Positions 9,109 to 16,808 of a stretch of DNA of 64,000 nucleotides are shown piece after piece. How positions within the stretch are numbered: position 1 is the stretch's first letter; each line of letters opens with the position of its first letter. The stretch is from the NCBI GenBank assembly GCA_910579745.1, contig CAJTVH010000011.1, forward strand, positions 1 through 64,000. Reading direction: 5' to 3'. The notes below the pieces were generated by a model. It saw nothing but the letters and a program-made list of their open reading frames with translations. It was not told the origin of the DNA and did not search any database. The DNA comes from an uncultured Clostridia bacterium. Its GTDB lineage: Bacteria; Bacillota; Clostridia; Lachnospirales; CAG-274. Position numbers and translations under genes: made by a program.

Positions 9109-9585
9109 CTATTCCGCCTCCTTTAATTCTTTAATTAATGAAGCCGCCTTATCAGGAGTCATAGCGGGATGAACCTTGTCATTAACGGTAAGCGCCGGGG
9201 CGAGTCCGCAGGCTCCGAGACATGAGACTGTCTCAACCGTAAATAACAAATCATCCGTTGTTATTTTTTCCTCTGAAAGTCCAAGCTCTTTTCTCAGTCT
9301 CTCAAGAATGGGAATAGATTTTCTCACATGACAGGCTGTCCCATCACATACTTTAATAACGTATTTCCCTTTAGGCTCAAGAGAAAAATTCTCATAAAAA
9401 GTAGCTACACTGTAAATTCTCGCTTCACTCACGTTGAGCTTTTCCGCAATACGAGGAAATATTTCCTTGGGCAAATAATGATAATGTTCCTGCAACGACT
9501 GCAATATAGCTATAATAGCGCTTTGCTTATATTGATGCTCTTCAAGAACATTGTCGACTAAAGAATAGTCAAAATTTTTACTCAT
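9109..9585 (-). CDS. hydC: Hydrogenase subunit HydC (NuoE-like)
   Basis: A 158-residue NuoE-family subunit with an N-terminal helical bundle and a C-terminal thioredoxin-fold [2Fe-2S] domain. The ligands are C80 and C85 in CDGTACH plus C122 and C126 in CLGACG. It is the first gene of hydC-hydB-hydA and would relay electrons within the trimer. An AGGAGG box lies just before the ATG at 9585. The gene order and near-zero spacing argue for equimolar synthesis. Confidence 0.92.
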   Translation of the reverse strand: MSKNFDYSLVDNVLEEHQYKQSAIIAILQSLQEHYHYLPKEIFPRIAEKLNVSEARIYSVATFYENFSLEPKGKYVIKVCDGTACHVRKSIPILERLRKELGLSEEKITTDDLLFTVETVSCLGACGLAPALTVNDKVHPAMTPDKAASLIKELKEAE

Positions 9586-9621
9586 TTTCTAATCCTCCTG
9601 TTCATAAAATATCGCAGTATA

Positions 9622-9817
9622 TTTAAGGAAACGGCGATTATTTAAAGTTTTGGTTTTAACCGAATTTCGCCTATAGACTGTCTTAAAATTATCACGCTGA
9701 TTATTAAACATAATTTATGTGAGATTTCTCAAAATATAATTTTATTTTTTTACACATTCACTTATCATATCAATGGAGCGACAAAAACAGTTCAGCGTAC
9801 TAATCGGTTTTCCTTAA
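9622..9817. repeat. Family-2 repeat, long copy (~196 bp)
   Basis: The left end TTTAAGGAAACGGCGATTAT is mirrored by CTAATCGGTTTTCCTTAAA at the right. The ~150-bp interior is non-coding and shares nothing obvious with the 69-bp copy at 55950. It sits upstream of the hydrogenase operon, so any operon promoter may lie within or beside it. Confidence 0.65.
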
Positions 9818-10144
9818 AAAAATATACTTAACTTTCATTATATTTTACATAAAATATAATAAATCTTTTTATTACATGAATAAATTTTATATTATGGTTA
9901 AAAATACCTTATATTAAAAACCTATAAAAATACACTTCATCATTTAAATCTCGTGTTTTTTTATAAGTTATTTTCTAATCATTTCGGCAAATTAATCCGT
10001 AATATATTAAATTTATACACCGCTTTTTTAATTATACACAATTTTTTATCAATTTGCAATATATTTTAGTATATTTTTCGTTTATAATGTCATAAATAAA
10101 GAGACTAATCTGCTTTCTACAAATATATATTTTAATGTTCAATT
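9818..10144. other. AT-rich intergenic stretch
   Basis: Very AT-rich spacer between two repeat copies in the divergent interval hydC/cfa. I see no gene, RNA or clear promoter, although long T/A tracts make weak -10 matches common. Confidence 0.5.
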
Positions 10145-10307
10145 AGAGCGTATCTGAAAACTATCATAAGCTGTCATTTATATACGTGAAATATCCAAAA
10201 ATTTATTAAAAAATAAACGAAAACGGTTTAATTAAACAGAAAAGCCTTTCTGTTTCGTTTCATTTTTTATAATTTTTTTCGCGTATTTTAGTTTTCAGAT
10301 ACACTCT
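10145..10307. repeat. Family-1 MITE-like repeat, well-preserved copy
   Basis: 163 bp bounded by AGAGCGTATCTGAAAACTAT and its complement ATTTTAGTTTTCAGATACACTCT. Inside, AACAGAAAAGCCTTTCTGTTTC forms a small hairpin. No open frame is present. It is in the same orientation as the copies at 29002 and 32053, and opposite to those at 25204, 36323 and 58721. Confidence 0.85.
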
Positions 10308-10421
10308 AAAATATTTTATGATGTTTGTACTATATTTTATGTCTGACATTTATAAAGAAAAAATAGTCTCTTTAAAACTTAACAAAATTATGTATATAAT
10401 TATTTATATAATAGATGGCGG

Positions 10422-10500
10422 TTATAGTAAACAAAATTGAAAACAAACAAGTTTGGCGTCTAAAAATCCTTTTACCTATTTTCAAGTTTATTAACTATAA
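10422..10500. repeat. Family-4 repeat, short copy
   Basis: TTATAGTAAACAAAATTGAA at the left and TTTCAAGTTTATTAACTATA at the right form inverted ends. The core AAACAAGTTTGGCGTCTAAA with AATCCTTTT matches the core of the 2234-2396 copy. It lies about 50 bp before cfa. Confidence 0.55.
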
Positions 10501-10551
10501 AACAGACTTGTTAAAATAAATAATTTATAATTATGAAAGGAAGTAATTAAA

Positions 10552-11718
10552 ATGGACACAGCGGATAATTTAATGTTAAAATTTTTACAAAAATTCGATG
10601 AGAATCCTTTTTTAATAAAAACAAAGGGAAAAGAACACCTAATTGGCGCGGGCGAACCTATCTTTACAGTAGAATTTAAAAAACCCCTCTCACTTTCAGA
10701 GTTGACAAACAGTACGTCACTAGCGTTAGGAGAAGCTTACATGAAAGGAGATTTGATAATTGAGGGAGACTTATACAAAGCTCTTGACAGTTTTCTAGGA
10801 CAAAGGGAAAAATTCTCAACAAACACAGGTTTATTAAAAAAACTTCTGTTTACGTCAACAAGAAAAAAAAATCAGCTAAAAGAAGTCTCTTCTCACTATG
10901 ATATAGGAAATGACTTTTATAAACTATGGCTTGACGAGACAATGAGTTATTCCTGCGGATATTTTAAAAATGAAAATGATTCTCTGTATAACGCGCAGAT
11001 AAATAAAATAGATTACACTTTAAAAAAATTATATCTTAAAGAAGGCCAGACACTTTTAGATATAGGCTGCGGCTGGGGTTATCTTTTAATAACGGCGGCG
11101 AAAAAATATAAAATCAAAGGATTGGGCATAACGCTGAGTAAAGAACAGCAAAAAGAATTCCAAAAACGTATAAAAGAAGAAAATCTCGAAAATTATTTAG
11201 AGGTTGAGCTTATGGACTACCGTGATTTACAGAGCCTTGACAGAAAATTTGACCGCATTGTAAGTATAGGTATGTTAGAGCATGTAGGAAGAAAAAATTA
11301 TGATAAATTTATAAAAACAGCGAAAAAAATATTAAATCCCGGCGGACTTTTCTTACTTCACTATATAAGCGCACTGAAAGAATTTGACGGAGACCCCTGG
11401 ATAAAAAAATATATATTTCCCGGCGGAGTAATACCAAGCCTTCGGGAAATAGAAAATTTATTCGGAGAGTATAATTTTCACACTTTAGATATTGAAAATT
11501 TAAGAAATCATTATACAAAAACCTTATTATGCTGGAATAGAAATTTTCATGATAATTTAAATGAAATATCAAAAAAATTTAACTCTGAATTTATAAGAAT
11601 GTGGGAAATGTATCTTTGTTCTTGCGCCGCTATTTTCCATAACGGAGTTGTAGATTTACACCAAATTCTTGTAACAAACGGAATAAACAACAATTTGCCT
11701 ATTACCAGATGGTATTAA
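10552..11718 (+). CDS. cfa: Cyclopropane-fatty-acyl-phospholipid synthase
   Basis: SAM-dependent enzyme (388 aa) that methylenates cis double bonds of membrane phospholipid acyl chains to cyclopropane rings. The N-terminal lipid-binding part (about 1-105) leads into SSHYDIGNDFYKLWLD (113-128), MSYSCGYF (131-138) and the SAM-binding LDIGCGWG (169-176), with GMLEHVG and HYI further on, all standard CFA synthase motifs. The length matches E. coli Cfa (382 aa). AAAGGAAG precedes the ATG. It is a single-gene unit. CFA modification is usually tied to stress or stationary phase. Confidence 0.93.
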   Translation: MDTADNLMLKFLQKFDENPFLIKTKGKEHLIGAGEPIFTVEFKKPLSLSELTNSTSLALGEAYMKGDLIIEGDLYKALDSFLGQREKFSTNTGLLKKLLFTSTRKKNQLKEVSSHYDIGNDFYKLWLDETMSYSCGYFKNENDSLYNAQINKIDYTLKKLYLKEGQTLLDIGCGWGYLLITAAKKYKIKGLGITLSKEQQKEFQKRIKEENLENYLEVELMDYRDLQSLDRKFDRIVSIGMLEHVGRKNYDKFIKTAKKILNPGGLFLLHYISALKEFDGDPWIKKYIFPGGVIPSLREIENLFGEYNFHTLDIENLRNHYTKTLLCWNRNFHDNLNEISKKFNSEFIRMWEMYLCSCAAIFHNGVVDLHQILVTNGINNNLPITRWY

Positions 11719-11788
11719 AAAAATAAATTATGGCAAGCATGGAAAAAATATAATATTATAAATCAATTAATTTGAAAATAAACAAAAT

Positions 11789-11887
11789 AGGCAGGATAAA
11801 AATAATTTTTACAAAGCATATAAGAAATAGCATACATTGCCTATTGCCGACTGACAAAACAAATGTAAAAATTATTTTTATCTGCCT
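11789..11887. repeat. Long inverted repeat downstream of cfa
   Basis: AGGCAGGATAAAAATAATTT (starting 11789) and its near-perfect complement ending at 11887 give about 24 paired bases with a single-base bulge around a ~50-nt interior. It may terminate cfa transcription (AT-rich lower stem) or be another small mobile repeat. The flanks TTTGAAAATAAAC and TATAGCCAATTAA resemble family-4 ends. Confidence 0.55.
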
Positions 11888-11993
11888 GTATAGCCAATTA
11901 ACTTAATAACAGCTATAATAATTTCTTAATTCTCACTTCCTTTTTTATTTGTATCCTTAAATTTTCCAATTTTTCCTTTTACTTTAATTTAAT

Positions 11994-12480
11994 TTATAAG
12001 CCACTTATAATATACTTATCACGAATTTCCTGTGATTTCTCGTAGCTTTCATTGAGTGTTTCCGTTACTTTTTTCAATCTTGCTTCGATTTCGAGCTGTT
12101 CTTTCTGATATTTCCCATTATCTTGAAATTCTGTTCAGTAATATGTTCTATGATTCTACACTCGTATAAGGGAAAAGTACCGCTCATAACCGCTTTACCA
12201 CACTCCGCCGCATAGCGTCAGGGCGTAATACGCACTGTTTATTGAGATGCTTGCGGATTTTTGCAAATCCATTTCTCGCTAATGAAGGTCGAATATCTCC
12301 CTTACCATATGAACCACTTAGAAGATGGTTGTGGTCGGCAGGATCTTTCACATAGCCGTAGGGTTTATACATTTCCATGAATTTCCCCTGCTGAAACCTC
12401 GCATGGTACACCGATTTTATCTTGGCTGACACATCGGCAGAATACATTTCATTACTATGGTTAAGAATGACCCGCAATTA
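11994..12480 (-). pseudogene. Large serine recombinase (TnpX/TndX type), C-terminal relic
   Basis: The minus-strand frame from 12477 encodes SADVSAKIKSVYHARFQQGK, then YKPYGYVKDPADHNHLL and NGFAKIRKHLNKQCVLRP. These are the typical post-catalytic segments of serine recombinases carried by Tn4451/ICE-like elements. A shift to another frame near 12190 then gives EIEARLKKVTETLNESYEKS and a stop at 11994, the coiled-coil tail of such enzymes. The N-terminal catalytic domain with its active Ser is missing and there is at least one frameshift. Its base composition is visibly richer in G+C than the surroundings, which suggests acquisition from elsewhere. Confidence 0.75.
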
Positions 12481-12864
12481 CATGGAAAATATCGTATTGT
12501 TACCCAATAAAGTAAAAATTTTCATTTTCTGTAGATAGATTATTATATCGGCAATTTTTTTTAAGTCAATAATCCTTCCTCTTGTTTTATCGTAATTAGA
12601 GTACTCGTTTTGCTATTTTTTACTGTATTTGAACAATGTTACAAATTATCACCCCCCATTATATAAGTAAGATTTATCATAAATCCCCTATAATCAAAAG
12701 TATCACCTCCTCCCTTTGGAGAATAAGGAAGTCAGCAAGGCCACAAACTTATAATAGACGTTTTATCAGTTTTAATTTTTAAATTAATCAACATCTTCAC
12801 CTATTAGCGTCCCCTCCTTTAAGTATTCTCCAAATACCCACAATCACAAAATACACCATACCAT
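12481..12864. other. Intergenic relic region with strong ribosome-binding-like sites
   Basis: On the minus strand there are two excellent Shine-Dalgarno-like strings, AGGGAGGAGGTGAT (near 12709-12722) and GGGGGGTGAT (near 12650), but each opens only a few codons before a stop. They may be remains of small genes of the decayed mobile element. No product is called. Confidence 0.4.
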
Positions 12865-13012
12865 GTCAGGGACTATTCGTATTTTTGTTTTACAAAAATA
12901 CGAATAGCCGATAGCGTTTACTCTTATATTCAGTATGAGCTTATACTCTCACTGAATATAAGAGTAAACGCTCCCGCTTTTCAAGCGGTCAGCTTACTTA
13001 GGCGGCTAAAAA
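12865..13012. repeat. Family-3 multi-hairpin repeat, copy 1
   Basis: About 148 bp. It opens GTCAGGGACTATTCGTATTT and contains a perfect 16-bp hairpin (CTATTCGTATTTTTGT / complement). Next is a perfect ~22-bp hairpin whose arms begin AGCGTTTACTC and whose loop includes GAGCTTATACTC, and then CCGCTTTTCAAGCGG. It ends GGCGGCTAAAAA. Copies at 40494 and 60474 keep the same order of hairpins with different arm sequences. The last bases overlap the 3' end of the minus-strand frame ending at 12981. Confidence 0.75.
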
Positions 13013-13520
13013 CCAAATAGTCAGCACCTTTAAGACTCTGCTCATTAATCTTACCGCCAATTATAGTACTATAACTTTCCAAAAACTCCGACGTAAATTC
13101 CTGTCCGTACACAACCTCTTGAACATCATTTATATTCTCAAAACTCTTAACATAGCTCATTAAATGATTACAATATGTAGTCTGCCGTAAAATAAAATCC
13201 ATAGCCGTATTAGCTATTAAAGTAAAATCAACAACCAAAAACAAAGTACACATCTCTCCGTCAACATAATAAGGAATGCCATTCTTACGTCTTATATTTC
13301 CTAAGTTTATCTGTCACAAAAGCCCGTTTAAATTGATTTGGTATTCTGTTTTCAGACTGAAACGCTTTGTATTTCCGTTATCACCAGAATCGCATATAAA
13401 ATCTGTAACACCGTAAAAAATACAATCGCTGTAAGTTTGTTTTAAAAGAGGCTTACCCGTTGAATAACCACGTTCACAGCACATGGAACAGTTAAAGAAC
13501 AACTTTCCCACGTCCTGCAA
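12981..13520 (-). pseudogene. Unknown protein gene with an internal TGA
   Basis: A minus-strand frame of 180 codons starting ATG at 13520 is interrupted once by TGA at 13314-13316 (context NGLL-stop-QINLGN) and continues in the same frame to 12981. The first part is Cys-rich (NCSMCCERGYSTGK) and the second contains GIPYYVDGEMCTLFLVVDF. I recognise no family. The final residues FSRLSKLTA are encoded by the family-3 repeat. A nonsense mutation in a dead gene is the simplest reading. TGA read as Trp, or a sequencing error, are alternatives. Confidence 0.5.
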
Positions 13521-13768
13521 ACATAGTTACCCGCAACTCCATAAGATAGCCAGTTATACACATTCCTACAATGCTAGCTACTGCATAATCCCTCCCTTGC
13601 CCCATATTCCTTTATATGATAAAAGGATAAGATAGAAAAAATCATAACCATGTGCTAAAATGTTATAGGAAAAAGGACAATAAAAATGAAAATAAATCAT
13701 AAATCGCGGCCCTTTTCTGTCACAAAGGCAAAAGAACATTGTCTAATCTAAGTAGGAGGTAAAAATCT

Positions 13769-14620
13769 ATGAATAAAAAAATGAATGAAGAATTACAGGC
13801 TTTAGTTGATAAAGCCACATCAGGGGATAAAACCGCCCTTGAAACACTTATTGTAAATGTACAGGACATTGTATTCAATTTATCTCTGCGGATGCTTGGT
13901 ACATTTGCAGATGCGGAAGATGCCACACAGGATATTCTGTTGAAAATGATTACGCATCTTTCTTCTTTTAGAGGTGACAGCGCATTTACAACATGGGTAT
14001 TCCGTATCGCGGCTAATCACCTAAAAAATTATAAAAAGCATATGTTCGCCCACTATCCGTTGAGTTTTGAATATTATGGAAATGACATAGAAAACGGAAA
14101 AATACAAGATGTGCCTGATTTGACGCAAAATGTGGAAAAAGATATATTAGCAGAAGAACTGAAAATGTCCTGTACCAATGTGATGCTGCAATGTCTTGAT
14201 ATGGAAAGCAGATGTATTTTTATATTGGGTACAATGTTTAAGATTGACAGCCGAATCGCGGGGGATATTTTGGAAATAACCCCTGAAGCGTATCGGCAAC
14301 GGCTTTCCCGAATACGCAAAAAAATGGCGGATTTTTTAAGCGAATATTGCGGAGAATACGGCAGTGGTAAATGTAAATGCAAAAGCAGGGTGAATTATGC
14401 GATAGAAAGCCATAGGTTAAACCCATTGCGGTTGGATTATATGACAGCTACGGAAATTCCTATTCAGACCATGATAGATGTGAAAAATGCTATGGAGGAT
14501 ATTTACGATTTATCACGAGACTTTTCGTTCTGTAAACCCTACCAATCCCCTGAGCGCCTGAAACATTTGATACAGGAGTTTTTAGATTCCACGCAGCTTT
14601 CTATTATACAGAAATCATAA
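13769..14620 (+). CDS. RNA polymerase ECF-type sigma factor with Cys-rich C-terminal extension
   Basis: A 283-residue sigma-70 family factor. Region 2 spans about residues 24-95, with DAEDATQDILLKMITHLSSF and TWVFRIAANHLKNYKKH, the standard ECF sigma-2 signature. Region 4 spans about 130-190, with ITPEAYRQRLSRIRKKMADFL. Beyond about residue 195 is a ~90-residue extension starting CGEYGSGKCKCKSR, which has a possible metal- or redox-sensing Cys cluster. GTAGGAGG lies about 10 nt before the ATG. No anti-sigma gene is adjacent. The DUF2461 gene follows after 15 bp. Its G+C looks higher than the core genes, fitting its position in a mobile-element graveyard. Confidence 0.85.
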   Translation: MNKKMNEELQALVDKATSGDKTALETLIVNVQDIVFNLSLRMLGTFADAEDATQDILLKMITHLSSFRGDSAFTTWVFRIAANHLKNYKKHMFAHYPLSFEYYGNDIENGKIQDVPDLTQNVEKDILAEELKMSCTNVMLQCLDMESRCIFILGTMFKIDSRIAGDILEITPEAYRQRLSRIRKKMADFLSEYCGEYGSGKCKCKSRVNYAIESHRLNPLRLDYMTATEIPIQTMIDVKNAMEDIYDLSRDFSFCKPYQSPERLKHLIQEFLDSTQLSIIQKS

Positions 14621-14635
14621 AGGAGATGAAATATC

Positions 14636-15319
14636 ATGAATACACAATTTATTATTGACTACTTATCGTCATTGAGCATGAATAATAACCGTGAATGGTA
14701 TCATGCAAACAGAGACGATTATAAAAAAGCAAATGCTGAATTTGAAAAATTATTACAGACATTGATAGTGGAAATCAGTAAATTTGACAGCAGCATTTTA
14801 CATAGCAGCCCAAAAGACTTTACATTTAAAATTGTAAGGGACACCCGGTTTAGTCATGACAAATCACCATATAATCCTGCGTTCCGCGCCCACATTTCCT
14901 CAAAAGGGAAACTGCCTGTTCCTGTCGGCTACTATCTCATGATAAAGCCGGGTAATCACTCCTTTTTAGGCGGCGGATTGTTTGCGGATATGTTTAAAGA
15001 CGCGACAACAATGATACGTGATTATATTTCTCAGAATGGCGAAGAATGGGAAAAAATTATCCACGAGCCAGATTTTGAAAAATATTTCACTGTACAGGGA
15101 ACGGCATTAAAGAATGTTCCCGCGGGATATGAGAAAGAACACCCTCAAGCAGGCTATCTAAAATTTAAAAGTTGGTATCTGGAATACCCGCTAAAAGACG
15201 AAGAAGTGAAAGATGTAGAAATATTTCTTGTAAAAGCGGTAGAACTTTTCCAAATTATGAAACCTTTTAACGACTATTTGAACAAAGCACTTGTGGACTT
15301 CCAAATGCCGACAAGATAA
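14636..15319 (+). CDS. DUF2461 family protein (TIGR02453)
   Basis: A 227-residue protein of the DUF2461 family. Recognisable family features are NNREWYHANRDDYK near the N-terminus, KDFTFKIVRDTRFSHDKSPY (about 60-80), then GYYLMIKPGNHSFLGGGLF and LKFKSWYLEYPL near 180. No biochemical role is established to my knowledge. It starts 15 bp after the ECF sigma gene behind AAAGGAG, so the pair is probably co-transcribed and the protein may be made under that sigma's control. Confidence 0.85.
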   Translation: MNTQFIIDYLSSLSMNNNREWYHANRDDYKKANAEFEKLLQTLIVEISKFDSSILHSSPKDFTFKIVRDTRFSHDKSPYNPAFRAHISSKGKLPVPVGYYLMIKPGNHSFLGGGLFADMFKDATTMIRDYISQNGEEWEKIIHEPDFEKYFTVQGTALKNVPAGYEKEHPQAGYLKFKSWYLEYPLKDEEVKDVEIFLVKAVELFQIMKPFNDYLNKALVDFQMPTR

Positions 15320-15432
15320 AAAAATGATTAAATTAAACTCACGAAAACAACAATCATAAATCATACTATGCCCTATATGGGAGAAAGGAGAAATTATTTG
15401 TGCTTTGCACAAAAGCATGCAGAGAACATATT

Positions 15433-15760
15433 ATGTATACTTTCAACGGATTTCGCAAAACCATCATACGCTATAAATCTATTACTGTATAACGTGACAG
15501 AACCAGGCCGCGGCAAAAAGAAATATCCCTTGAATATCTCACAAAAGAAAAGTTTTATCATTTATGCACAACAGACTAATATTTCACAATATCCTAACGA
15601 AGAATATCCTATATTACAATCTGTGGTCAGACAATAATCCTTACCAATAGGGAGCTTGCCGTCACCCTGTTATCAATGCCTGAAAATCGTGGAAATGTAT
15701 GTACGCTGTCGGAGTATAATATGGTATCAAATCCATAGGACTTTACAGCTCCCGCGTAAA
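15433..15760 (+). pseudogene. Conjugative-element sigma factor (Tn916/ICE type), decayed
   Basis: The + frame from ATG 15433 reads MYTFNGFRKTIIRY, then RDRTRPRQKEISLEYLTKEK and ICGQTIILTNRELAVTLLSMP. These are hallmark segments of the short sigma-70-like regulator found next to the HTH_16 gene in Tn916-like elements. In-frame stops interrupt it at several points (after SITV, CTTD and FTIS) and the C-terminal HTH is unrecognisable. It is clearly non-functional. Together with the next feature it preserves the native ICE gene order. Confidence 0.75.
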
Positions 15761-15779
15761 GAAATGTAGGTGATTTCTC

Positions 15780-16006
15780 ATGAGGAATCCTAACCTTTTT
15801 CCATATTAAACGATTGTAAGGGCAACCAGCTGTAGAGCCTGAAGCCGTGGACGAGGTTCTGCGGCATTACAGCAAGCGTATTAAAATTGCCGCCATTGTA
15901 AACTGGCATATCAACATGGGATACCGAGGAGAGCATAAACCAGCGTCTTATCGCTATCCTATTCAAGTTCTGCTTTGATGAACAGACATACATAAAAACT
16001 GAATAA
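15780..16006 (+). pseudogene. HTH_16-type ICE regulator, decayed
   Basis: ATG at 15780 follows AGGTGATTT. The reading begins MRNPNLFPY, then a stop, and further on other frames give EPEAVDEVLRHYSKRIKIAA and LLKFCFDEQTYIKTE, matching the small helix-turn-helix domain proteins (about 75-80 aa) encoded after the sigma-like gene in Tn916-family elements. The total length (227 bp) is not a multiple of three, confirming frame loss. A terminator follows at 16033. Confidence 0.7.
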
Positions 16007-16032
16007 CAGCCGCTGCATAGAACGGCATACCG

Positions 16033-16067
16033 AAACAGGAAATCAAGAAACGGTTTCCTGTTTTTTT
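16033..16067 (+). terminator. Rho-independent terminator
   Basis: AAACAGGAAA pairs with TTTCCTGTTT around an 11-nt loop and is followed by a run of seven T on the + strand. It closes the decayed sigma/HTH_16 unit and is still intact. Confidence 0.8.
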
Positions 16068-16451
16068 ACGCACATTTTTAACATTTCGAGAAATCGCCGG
16101 TATTATGCCGCAAAGAGTATAAGAAAGAAATTTACTCTCCCGTTTGGCAAATCCGCAAGTTGTCCGTGATTCTTCTGATTCTGAAATAATATAATCAATT
16201 AAAAATAAAATTAATAACATAGAAAACTATTCAGACAATAACATTGATTGTATGTTTAATTTATTAAAAGCTATAAAAAATTCACTAAATAATAAAAATA
16301 ATTACCCTATCGGCAGAACCGACAATCCTAATTCACACAAAAAATAAATTTATATATTATTTATGTACAAAATAATATATTTCTATTTACTTGTACATAC
16401 TATATATTTACAATTAATATGCTAATATAAAATTTAAAATGAGGCATTGTT
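16068..16451. other. Relic and AT-rich stretch
   Basis: The first 130 bp keep a mobile-element-like composition and a broken + frame (TFREIAGIMPQRV, stop, ERNLLSRLANPQVVRDSSDS) that I cannot assign. From about 16190 the sequence returns to AT-rich chromosomal composition, which may mark the right edge of the old insertion. Nothing else is recognised. Confidence 0.4.
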
Positions 16452-16780
16452 ATGGCAACCACAAGTATAACTATACGAATGGATGAAAATTAAAAAAACA
16501 AGATGAAATACTATTTGATGAAACGGGTTTAAATATGACAACCGCTTTTACAATGTTTATAAAAGCAGTTGTTAGACAGCGTAAAATTCCTTTCAAAATT
16601 ACCGCTGACCCATTTTACAGTGAAATTAATCAAGCTCATCTACACAAAGCTATATCAAGCCTTGAATCTGGTAAAGTTGATTATGATATCCGTTCAATTC
16701 TAAGTTTATTCCCTATTGTGGTAAACATAATCGCAAAAACTCTATTGGTTATTCATAATATTCTTTATTATAATATATAA
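16452..16780 (+). pseudogene. RelB/DinJ-type antitoxin, frameshifted, toxin absent
   Basis: ATG at 16452 gives MATTSITIRMDEN and then a stop. A missing base near 16490 shifts the frame, after which KKQDEILFDETGLNMTTAFT and FIKAVVRQRKIPFKITADPFY continue. These are the ribbon-helix-helix and linker of DinJ/RelB antitoxins. The C-terminus after SGKVDYDI runs into unrelated hydrophobic residues, and no RelE/YafQ toxin follows. An internal ATG at 16535 could give a shortened protein lacking the DNA-binding strand. Confidence 0.75.
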
Positions 16781-16808
16781 TTGTAAATATTATATTATAT
16801 TTCATTTA

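Noticed and set aside
12865..13012. Possible integron attC site or CRISPR-like repeats
   Set aside because: There is no integrase or cas gene, the copies are far apart in the genome rather than in an array, and the terminal boxes do not consistently match attC core sites.
13314..13316. TGA as a tryptophan or selenocysteine codon genome-wide
   Set aside because: TGA is used as the normal stop for uvrA and dgt in this window, so a recoded genetic code is not supported.
15368..15637. 89-codon + strand open frame
   Set aside because: It is in a different frame from the recognisable conjugative-element sigma relic that occupies the same DNA, so it is a by-product of the decay.
15790..16220. Two minus-strand open frames (67 and 85 codons)
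   Set aside because: They lie antisense to the HTH_16 relic and the terminator, and show no family features.
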